The notes beneath the pieces were generated by a model. The model searched no databases. It was given only the letters and a program-made list of their open reading frames with translations, and had not been told where the DNA came from. A stretch of 64,000 nucleotides of DNA from Picochlorum sp. 'celeri' (lineage: Eukaryota > Chlorophyta > Trebouxiophyceae), in the NCBI GenBank assembly GCA_010909725.1, contig JAACMV010000020.1, forward strand, positions 806,001 to 870,000, written 5' to 3'. This document shows positions 56,466 to 64,000 of this stretch, piece by piece. The position numbers were made by a program, and so were the translations under genes. How positions within the stretch are numbered: the first letter of the stretch is position 1; every line of letters begins with the position of its first letter.

Positions 56466-58661
56466 ATGGTGAAGGCAATCAGTAAGAAATCCAAGGGGAA
56501 TGGTCCCGTGGATGACGCATCTCTCGGTCGAGGGAAAAGTCACCAACCACAGTGTATGGATGGGATGGTAACGACTCCCGATGCTCAGAGTGGAAGTAAA
56601 GTGGTGCTAGGGTCGTCGATGAACTCGTATCGTCAGTGTGTGCGGGGTGAGATTGTCCAATCGCGAATTTTGATGCCTCATTCGGGACAGGGTGGGCAGT
56701 TTGAGGTTGGTGCCGAATGCGATTGTTCAAAGAAGGATGATAATAAGACTGTTGGGGAGAGAGCGCGACTATCTGGCCCAGTGTGCGTGGAGTCCATGTC
56801 GAAGGAAGGGTCTAGAAAGAAGGAAGACAAGTGGCTCCTCAAGCCGAGTAACAGTTGGTCTTGCGTGGGTGGAGACGGTGAAGAAGGGTCTATTCGGACA
56901 AATGTTGGAGCATGGGGGGTGTTTGATGGGCATGGAGGTCGACAGGTGGCGACGTATGCGTCTCATGCCCTGATAAAGTATGTGGCAGAGTACTGTGCAT
57001 CTCCAAGTGACGCAGAGACTGTCTCTCAGGAAGATGAAGTGAGTGACGGCGATTCATATGACTCGTACGTGTCTCCTAGGGTGCTTGGTGGTGGCGAGCA
57101 TGGTGGTGTTGAGGAGGGGGAGATTGAAGAGGTGTTCAAGCAGGAGGGGTGTATGGAGGAGTGGAGCGTCCAGTACGAGTTGATGAAACGGCTTCCTCGT
57201 GCTGTTCAGAAGGCATTTTTAAAATGTGACGAGATGGCGTGCAAGCAGTTTGCGCACGGGGGTACGACGGCAACGGTTGCTCTTGTGTGTGGGTGGCAGT
57301 TGCTTGTTGCGAATGTAGGGGATTCATGTGCATATTTTGATACTGGGTCTGAGGTATTGGCTGTCAGTGGAAATCATAGGTTGGAGGATAACGCGGACGA
57401 AGTAAAGAGGATTGAAGAAAGTGGTGGTGAAGTGGAGCCTTCGAGTATAGATGGCAAGCCTGCTGGACCTATTCGGGTGTGGCCAGGAGGGCTTGCTATG
57501 AGCAGGACTATTGGTGATGTAGATGCTGGTGATCTATGTGCTGCTCGTGCGGAAGTGGCTCAGATGACGATACCAAAGGATGGTGGGCGTCTTTTCATTG
57601 CCAGTGATGGTCTGTGGGATGCAGTTCATTACAAGACAGCTGCACATCATACCAGGGATATGACTGCATCAGAGGCATCTCATAAACTGCTTTCGATGGC
57701 GATTAAAAAGGACCATCTCAAGGATGATGTTACTATTCTTGTGATCGACTTCATGCCATCAGAAGAATGCAGAATTCCACCGGGGTTGCATCTGCATCGA
57801 CCCGCACCAGGGAAGAAGGGAAAAGGAAAACCTGTCTGTATTGAGAAACTCGCTTCTGTGTGGCATCCTTTAGATGACACAAAGAATACAAAATGGATCG
57901 AAGAAGAATTACAGCGACGTGTTGAGACAATGCGAGAGATGCGGATACATGAAGAGGAAGAAAAATACATCAAGGAGAGACAAATGGAAATGGAGGAGGA
58001 GGAGGAGAGGAAGCGGATAGAGGAGCAGCATTCGAAGGGCTCTTCGTCTCTTCTGGATGAACTTGCGGGTCTGACGTTGTCCCCAGATGATTTCAGAGAG
58101 AATGACGAGTGGGAAACTGTAAAGCCAACGTCTCCAACTGCGCAAAAGCAGCAACAGAAGAAGAATTATGCTAGAAAGAACTCGAGGCAGAGAAAGAAGA
58201 GCAAAGAGAAGACGGAGGAGATGCAGCTTCCAAACAATAATGAACAAGCATCTAAGACGCAAAATATTGGGAAGGAGAAGAAGCAGAAGAAGACTGTCAA
58301 GCCTCAGCAGCACAGGAGGATGCAAAAGGGTGAGCAGCAGCAAGAGGCTCTTGCTCGAGGAGCAATTGCCCCTCCTCCACCTCCGCCTCCTCCTCCGCAA
58401 ACTACTGGGCTGAATACTCATGTCAAGAATGAAAATTCATCCAAGAAGCAAGATTTCAAGAAGAGGAACACAAAAAAGACTATCAGAAACACTGCAACAT
58501 TGAAGCACCAAGAGAGTGATACTGTTTTGGAGGGACAGAGTAGTGCAGAGGGTGGGGTACCCCAGAAAAAGCCTTTCAAGCGACCTTTCTATAGGAAAAA
58601 GAGCAGCAAGAACGTGAATGGCCACTCTAGTGCCCCACATGCACCTGTAGGTGGGAAGTAA
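56466..58661 (+). CDS. PP2C-type protein phosphatase with long low-complexity C-terminal tail
   Basis: A 731-residue single-exon protein. The PP2C domain spans about 110-435: SKEGSRKKEDKW (motif 1, weakly conserved), VFDGHGGRQVATYASHALIK (about 152-171, DGHGG binding metal), GGTTATVALVCGWQLLVANVG, GDSCAYF, LAMSRTIGDVDAGDLC, FIASDGLWDAV and LKDDVTILVIDF, with the metal-binding Asp residues kept. This supports an active Mg/Mn-dependent Ser/Thr phosphatase. An insertion (about 185-225) is acidic. The last ~280 residues are a Lys/Glu/Gln-rich tail with a KRIEEQHSKG coil, a run of ten prolines (about 638-647), and basic ends (KPFKRPFYRKKSSKNVNG). Such a tail is not part of standard PP2C and may direct RNA, nuclear or protein binding. 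Confidence 0.88.
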   Translation: MVKAISKKSKGNGPVDDASLGRGKSHQPQCMDGMVTTPDAQSGSKVVLGSSMNSYRQCVRGEIVQSRILMPHSGQGGQFEVGAECDCSKKDDNKTVGERARLSGPVCVESMSKEGSRKKEDKWLLKPSNSWSCVGGDGEEGSIRTNVGAWGVFDGHGGRQVATYASHALIKYVAEYCASPSDAETVSQEDEVSDGDSYDSYVSPRVLGGGEHGGVEEGEIEEVFKQEGCMEEWSVQYELMKRLPRAVQKAFLKCDEMACKQFAHGGTTATVALVCGWQLLVANVGDSCAYFDTGSEVLAVSGNHRLEDNADEVKRIEESGGEVEPSSIDGKPAGPIRVWPGGLAMSRTIGDVDAGDLCAARAEVAQMTIPKDGGRLFIASDGLWDAVHYKTAAHHTRDMTASEASHKLLSMAIKKDHLKDDVTILVIDFMPSEECRIPPGLHLHRPAPGKKGKGKPVCIEKLASVWHPLDDTKNTKWIEEELQRRVETMREMRIHEEEEKYIKERQMEMEEEEERKRIEEQHSKGSSSLLDELAGLTLSPDDFRENDEWETVKPTSPTAQKQQQKKNYARKNSRQRKKSKEKTEEMQLPNNNEQASKTQNIGKEKKQKKTVKPQQHRRMQKGEQQQEALARGAIAPPPPPPPPPQTTGLNTHVKNENSSKKQDFKKRNTKKTIRNTATLKHQESDTVLEGQSSAEGGVPQKKPFKRPFYRKKSSKNVNGHSSAPHAPVGGK

Positions 58662-58782
58662 GCATGCATCCCATGCATAATTTTCCTGTACAATATACAT
58701 ATGAAACCGCAGGTACTGCGACACCTATATATCTGAATACGAATGCGTGTATATTCTTGTAGAACCGTTACATGTAAGAATA

Positions 58783-60690
58783 TTACAATTCAATCCAAGG
58801 CCCTTGAATGCTTTCAGTGGCAGGCCTTGTCAAGAAGGAGGTTGCATTGATATACTCGAAAAGTGTGTCTTTATCGCACTGCTCCAGTAAAATTCCAGTA
58901 GAGTCGTAATACCTTGGACAAAATAGAAGTAATAACTCGACACAGAGCCTCGATCCTCCGATAATGAGCACAGGAAGAATGTACCCTAAGAATGCTAGCA
59001 CTGATTTTGGATAGACCTTTTCCCATGCAAAGCTGTGGAACTTCTTGCCAATGACAAATTCTAAAGCAAAGAAGATTGTGGAAGTTCCTAGCTGCGCAAA
59101 TGCATTGAACCAAATTGAGCGGTGGTTCGGAGCAACCCCCAACACTGGGGCAATGGCTCCAAAACTCAGCAGGGCTGATGCTGAAAGGATGCTTGCGAGC
59201 TCCATGGAGGCAATGGAAAAATTCATCGCAAGTGCTTGCTCATCAACATCCATGGATGTTTCCATGGCGTCTCTTGCTTTCCTTCCATAGAGCAAGCCCA
59301 GCCAAAATGAGTCTGGCCCTCGTGCATGAAGCTGACTGGCAATGGAGATGCAAGCAAACAAAAAGTTCATCACAATCACAGATCCGACGTCCTCCAGTTG
59401 CAAAAGTAAAAATCTTCCGTACAGAGCCGAGTATAGGATAGGCCATACCAGAAAGCACACTTGTTTCAAATTGTCCACGTGTCCAATATGCCTCTGCACA
59501 GACCTAAAAAAGAAGAGTACAGTCGCCCAAATACCAGGGTGTATGACAATACGAATAAGCGTCAGTCCCATCCCTCCAAGTGCATCTGATGACTTTAGAG
59601 TCAGTAATCGAGGCATGACAAATAAATATACGGTGTTGACTTGACCTGCCAGGAGGAACAACGAAATCCATCGCCATTTCATAATCCTGTCCTTTGTATA
59701 TCTCACCGAAGCTGATGCGCATATCACATTCACCAAAAAAGATCCAATAGCTGCACATAGGTACTTTCGATACGATTACCAGCTTCAGAAAATAAAGAGG
59801 AAGAAGAAAAAATGACAGTACCTGACACAGCCAAAACAATGTAATTATTCAACGCCATGCCATACGCTAATGCTGTCACCAAAGGAGTGCTAAAACAACC
59901 CAAACCGATCACTCCTGATAGTATGATTTGCATCCATGACACGCATTCGCCTGCATCAGTCAAACATGATGCATTTTTCCAACCACGTGATCATGCAATA
60001 CCATGCATCAACATACCAAAAAGTGCGTACGCAATATACCCAGGAAACATAGCGACCCAACTCGTCTGTATTGACCAAAATATGAGCCAAAATATTTTCG
60101 CAGGATTGAGACTGCTGTAATCGCCATGCGAGTTGTACACACATTCATATATCCCAACTGTAGAACCCTGCATGCAAGACATCAAACACATCAAGGATAC
60201 CTCACGAGCATCTCTACTGTTCTGTGACATGAAAACGTACAGATAATTCTTTCGAGTATGTTTCACAGAGCACATGAGGAATCGACCAGCTCAGCAGCGA
60301 AAACATGCCAAACATGACCAATGAGATGATGACAACTGGCCCCACCATTCTTCCCAGGAACATGGCTTGCTTTCGCATAGACCGCCAACCATCTTCTTTT
60401 GCCCTACGATGTACGAGTTCTGTATCCCTATCAATGGAAACATCATGGGTACGACCGTCGTCGGACTCCGCATATCCTTGAGAGTGGCACATGCTTGTGC
60501 CTCTCTGCGACTCCTCCTCCCTCACTGAAAACCTGACGCCCACAGAAGGGCTCTTCGATTCAATCCCAATCTCACTCTCTTGTTTAGTACCAGAGTGTAT
60601 ACTCATCATCACCGGAGACGTAGCAGGCGACAGACCACCAGTTTGTGGCGTGCCTGATACCTGGTCACCAACCATGTTGCCTTGAGACAT
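58783..60690 (-). CDS. Unrecognised multipass membrane protein (565 residues)
   Basis: Four exons, 60690-60241, 60167-60017, 59950-59822 and 59750-58783; introns are 73, 66 and 71 nt (gtacgt, gtatgt and gtactg donors). The ATG at 60690 starts MSQGNMVGDQVSG and a Ser-rich cytosolic N-terminus of about 120 residues. About nine to ten hydrophobic segments follow, for example VGPVVIISLVMFGMFSLLSW, KIFWLIFWSIQTSWVAMFPG, IILSGVIGLGCFSTPLVTAL, WISLFLLAGQVNTVYLFVMP, SVIVMNFLFACISIASQL and VLAFLGYILPVLIIGG. The joins ALF/GECVSW and AVS/AIGSFLVN keep frame, and each exon carries a membrane helix, which supports the model. It looks like a transporter or channel, but I do not recognise the family and give no function. 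Confidence 0.6.
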
Positions 60691-61115
60691 ACTGTATGTA
60701 TGTCTTTTCCACTCGCATATAATACATGTATTTTGTACTCCAGTAGACTCGCACAGAAAACCATAGATCAAAAACCATTGATCCTGTGGAAGACCCTATC
60801 CGACAATATCCATGACCAGGCATTGTCTGTCTGGGTATTCCCAGCACAAAATCTACTAGTACAGTCTTGAAACATTGTAGGCAAAGCAAGCACAAGAAAC
60901 ACGCATACAGCCAGACAAATCAAATCAAATCCTTTTCTCTCCCTGATGAGATAGACTAGGACGAGAAATCTATACGGATGTCGACATACTTGTCGTCACC
61001 ATTGCCTCATGACCCAAGCAGACCCCTTGCTCAAAGATATTTTCTTTTGGGCATGTAATTTCCATAGTATCGTCGCAATCAGTGCTTCCGTATTATGAAA
61101 AACTCCTTATAAAAT
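60691..61115. other. Divergent promoter region membrane protein / VPS36
   Basis: About 425 bp, nothing recognised. Confidence 0.4.
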
Positions 61116-62627
61116 ATGCTCAAGGATGAAAGGTGTCTTGAGCACATTGCCAAGACTGTTGTAAGAGACAAAGTCACCTTGTCAGAGTCTGAGCACCTCA
61201 AGCATGTTATTTCGAATCAGGTCCGTGGATGAGATCATCTATAGATACTGTTATTTCGATTGAATTTATGTGTGTGATTGCAACAGGTTTCGTTGTACAT
61301 TCGAGATTCTCAATCGACGAAGAATGGGCCTGTCGTACGGCAGGAATGTGGTCAAGGCGTTTTAACGACGAGCAGGTTTATATGGATACCAGTCGAGGAC
61401 AAATACCCGATCGTTATCATATCGTTGAGCAGTATTCTGTCCGTGGGGAAGGAGAAGCGACAGGAGTGGTTGGTAAGACGAAAGTCCTGTGAAGTATCTA
61501 TGAAAATTCGGGTGGATCAGAATGATACACCGACTGGCAATGTACTAGAGTTCTGCAGGGTCTTGGAGGTGGTGGTATGTGCGATGAAACACCGGGAAGC
61601 GTGTGCTGAGGTGGGTGCATTGCATGATGCCTTGTCTGGGTTGTTGGGGAGAGGTTTGCCATCTGTTCCATCGACACGTCTGCTGGTGGACGCGAGCGAG
61701 GATTGCTGTTGTAACGCAGAAGATCAGAATACAAATGACATCATTTCCGTGATAGTTGGTATGGGGTATGATGAGAGGATGGCGAGGGCAGCTGTGGACG
61801 GGTGTGGACAGGATTCATATTCAGCAGAGTCGGTTGTTGCGTGGATGTTGGATCATGAGGCGGAATTACAGCGCCAAATAGAACATGAGACGGGATTTTT
61901 TGATGTGGGAGAGGGTGGGTTTGGAGGCGTGTTTGCGAGAGAGCAGGAGAAGCTGGAGAAGGATTTGGGGGTGATCACAGATGGTTTGGAAAGCTTGGAA
62001 AAGCTTGAATCATTGGCAGATACCATGGAGCGTCTTGCTCATGAAATTTTTGATAGAAAAAGGATGGAGAAAGAAACTCAAGATGACATTGTAGATGATA
62101 GCTTGTATGCAGCCATGGTAAATCATGCATTGGTGATGAGTCTGTCCAAAGATCATGTGCACAATGTCAATGTGTATTATGAAGAATTGGCGCGACATAT
62201 TGGTAAGGTTATTCTGGAATTTACAAGGTCTTCGTATGGAGTTATTTCGTTGCCAGAAGCGTATCGATTGTATAACAGAAGCAGATTCAAGGAGGCTGTG
62301 CCTCCACAGGATTTTGTGCATGCATGTGTGATATTTGACAGGGTTGGTATGCCTCTCAGAGTCGGATGCACGCATCCTCATAGCAACAATCGAGTCATAT
62401 TTTCCGTAGATGACAGCACAAAAGCTATACGTCATAGAATTGTGTCATGTATTCCCGATGCTTGTGAGGGGATATCACGAGTGGCTGTTGCCCTTCGTGC
62501 ACATGTTCCAGTTGCTGTTGCGCGGTATTATTTAGAGGAAGCTGAATTCCAAGGTCTCCTGGCACGCGACGATGGCCCACGAGGACTTTTTTATTACAAA
62601 AATGTATTTCATCAATATGTGGTATAA
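61116..62627 (+). CDS. VPS36: VPS36 (ESCRT-II) with GLUE, UBA and two winged-helix domains
   Basis: Two exons, 61116-61220 (35 codons) and 61287-62627, encode 481 residues; the intron is 66 nt (gtccgt to acag, phase 0). The N-terminal ~150 residues fit a GLUE/PH-type domain: ISNQ-VSLYIRDSQSTKNG, then GQGVLTTSRFIWIPVED and YPIVIISLSSIL. Residues about 185-227 read as a UBA domain (DIISVIVGMGYDERMARAAV, then SYSAESVVAWMLDHEAEL). A coiled segment (EKLESLADTMERLAHEIF) leads into the two winged helices diagnostic of VPS36: SSYGVISLPEAYRLYNRSRF and VPPQDFVHACVIFDRVGMPL, then GISRVAVALRAHVPVAVARY and GLLARDDGPRGLFYYKNVF. ESCRT-II sorts ubiquitinated cargo on endosomes. The UBA is not a standard part of VPS36. 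The stop is 2 bp from that of the convergent LPA1 homolog. Confidence 0.87.
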
Positions 62628-62629
62628 CA

Positions 62630-63991
62630 TCAGACTGCATGGCCGTCATCACTTTTTGTGTGTTCACTCAGAGTCTCCAGAACAGATCCATCATGATGAT
62701 CTGGTGCCGATCCTTGGGAACCACTCTCATACTCATCCACCCGTAGGTTTTGAAATGCATCTTTTAGCACGTGATCAGAGAGTCCAGAGAGTGCTCCAGT
62801 ACCTAGTGTAGTCGATGTCACAGATGTTGCTGGACTTGGCCCAGACAGATCAAATGTACTCTTGTCTCCTTGAATCTTGCGGAGAATCGCTCTACTGCTC
62901 CACGAAGATTTAATAGCAGCATTAAAAATTTCGAGGACTGGCATGCACGTATCTCCGTTCGTAAGTGCTTTTCCATGAGACACGCGCAACCTCAATGCTC
63001 CCAGAACAGTACTGTGAATCACTGCAAGGGATCTATCCACATTGGTATTATCTACTTGCGGTATCAAGTATTTGCTGGCCTCACCACGTAGTGCCTCTTG
63101 AATGCTCCGAATAGATTCTAAATGCTTCACATAGCGATTGCTATCAGGCCTCAGGGTCATAGATTTTGCCCTCACTGCAAATCGCTCCATGTGCTTGTCC
63201 CTGTTTGATATATGCACTAAAAAGGGAACCACAGACGCATGCCTCTTCATCATAGTAACCGCGAATTCACCGCTTAAATGCACTCCTTCTATCACAATAG
63301 ATTCATTCCGAGCTACGAATGAATCGACAAGTTTCTCTGCATGCTCTAGTATTGCACCACGCTGCTCCCTATACCCATCCAACACCCTGCTACTACCTGC
63401 ACCCTTTCCACCATCATATGTTGAGGACCATAGACAATCACGCTTTTTCTCCGGATCAAACCCACGGAGCATATGCCGAATCACATCCGTCGACACGACA
63501 CTCGTGATGCCCAACCTTGACGCCACCAAGGATGCCAAGGTGCTCTTCCCCGTCCCAGTCGTCCCACACAACAACACGACTAGCCCCAACCTCCGTTCGT
63601 GCAGCTGCATCGCAAGCTGAATATTCAATAACTTTATATCATCCGTCAAATTCCTAGGATGCTCCCCCAAACATGACAAGATCACATGCTCAAAGTCGTG
63701 CCGATGAACAATGGCCCCTGTGGCCGACCCTTGCTCATCACTTGGGACACATTGCGTCATCAACCGCTGCTCAAAAATCCAAAACACTTTCCGACACACT
63801 TTTTGAGACCTCTTTGGTTTACATCCCATGCACTGAAGACACTGCAATATGGTACTCTCGGTATAGAGATGCTGACCTTGAGAGCTGCAACAGTCAAAAG
63901 GAGCTTGCTCCAAACTCTCCCCACCAAACGAGACAGTACTGCCTCGACACCCCACCCCATCCGTCACGAGTATATATGAACATCGTTTCAT
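62630..63991 (-). CDS. LPA1: LPA1-like P-loop kinase (2-phosphoglycerate-kinase related)
   Basis: A 453-residue single-exon protein beginning at the ATG 63991. The region after the short leader reads YTESTILQCLQCMGCKPKRS and KVCRKVFWIFE, the ATP-cone-like part of plant LPA1/2-PGK proteins, then RHDFEHVILSCLGEHPRNL. The kinase core has a Walker A loop GTTGTGKST (about 143-151), VVSTDVIRHMLRGFD, and ESIVIEGVHLSGEF; then VPFLVHISNRDKHMERFAVR and NTNVDRSLAVIHSTV. Rice and maize LPA1 mutants have low phytate; the enzymatic reaction is unsettled, and the closest known activity is archaeal 2-phosphoglycerate kinase making cyclic 2,3-bisphosphoglycerate. The Ser/Thr/Asp-rich C-terminal 80 residues look disordered. 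The start is close to the right edge, but conserved sequence begins well inside it. Confidence 0.85.
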   Translation of the reverse strand: MKRCSYILVTDGVGCRGSTVSFGGESLEQAPFDCCSSQGQHLYTESTILQCLQCMGCKPKRSQKVCRKVFWIFEQRLMTQCVPSDEQGSATGAIVHRHDFEHVILSCLGEHPRNLTDDIKLLNIQLAMQLHERRLGLVVLLCGTTGTGKSTLASLVASRLGITSVVSTDVIRHMLRGFDPEKKRDCLWSSTYDGGKGAGSSRVLDGYREQRGAILEHAEKLVDSFVARNESIVIEGVHLSGEFAVTMMKRHASVVPFLVHISNRDKHMERFAVRAKSMTLRPDSNRYVKHLESIRSIQEALRGEASKYLIPQVDNTNVDRSLAVIHSTVLGALRLRVSHGKALTNGDTCMPVLEIFNAAIKSSWSSRAILRKIQGDKSTFDLSGPSPATSVTSTTLGTGALSGLSDHVLKDAFQNLRVDEYESGSQGSAPDHHDGSVLETLSEHTKSDDGHAV

Positions 63992-64000
63992 CTATTCCAA

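Overview
The window reads as nuclear DNA of a small green alga (Viridiplantae, probably an intron-poor prasinophyte-like lineage). The best evidence is a nuclear psaL gene (8492-9463) whose product carries a simple chloroplast transit peptide with no signal peptide ahead of it. Red and heterokont lineages normally keep psaL in the plastid, and secondary plastids would need a bipartite leader. Plant-type genes agree with this: an LSF2 starch phosphatase, an ABC1K7/8-type plastid kinase, a CSC1/OSCA channel, an LPA1-type kinase, a GPC acyltransferase and an LDL/FLD-type LSD1. I cannot name the genus. There are no rRNA, tRNA, CRISPR, transposon or prokaryotic features that I can support.

Layout. 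0-10 kb: RCC2 (partial), NDUFAF6, ABC1K7/8-like kinase, a GNAT acetyltransferase, a plastid TPR protein, LSF2, PsaL, and a TMEM242-like protein. 10-19 kb: an unknown membrane protein, a SAND+Tudor chromatin protein, Derlin, mitochondrial monothiol glutaredoxin, GET4 and an MRS2-type Mg2+ channel. 19-28 kb: LSD1-type demethylase, a 1.8-kb stretch with no recognised gene, SOF1/DCAF13 and a four-CNB cGMP-dependent protein kinase. 28-38 kb: PTGES2-like protein, OSCA channel, an unknown protein, and cohesin SCC3. 38-64 kb: HemW-like radical SAM protein, a ketoacyl reductase, ASCC3, eIF2D, a coiled-coil protein, a pfkB kinase, GPC acyltransferase, an ABC1 kinase, a PP2C phosphatase, an unknown multipass protein, VPS36 and an LPA1 homolog.

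Genes are dense (33 protein genes in 64 kb). Twelve tail-to-tail pairs have stop codons only 1 to 142 bp apart, and from 38.8 kb to the right edge the genes alternate strictly + and -. I inferred 27 introns by restoring family-conserved reading frames. They are short (45-114 nt), except the 366-nt psaL intron, and none has A at donor position +4; the typical donor is GTACGT or GTATGT.

Functional groupings: plastid and photosynthesis (psaL, ABC1K, LSF2, TPR, GNAT), mitochondrion (NDUFAF6, glutaredoxin, PTGES2-like, HemW-like, second ABC1), ER and protein quality control (Derlin, GET4, KAR, GPC acyltransferase, VPS36), translation and ribosome rescue (ASCC3 and eIF2D tail to tail, SOF1), chromatin and chromosomes (RCC2, LSD1, SAND-Tudor, SCC3), and signalling (PKG, PP2C, OSCA, LPA1). 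The points I find most worth checking are a VPS36 with an internal UBA domain, an apicomplexan-like four-CNB PKG, the +4 non-A splice donors, the tail-to-tail layout, and a cluster of palindromes upstream of the OSCA gene.
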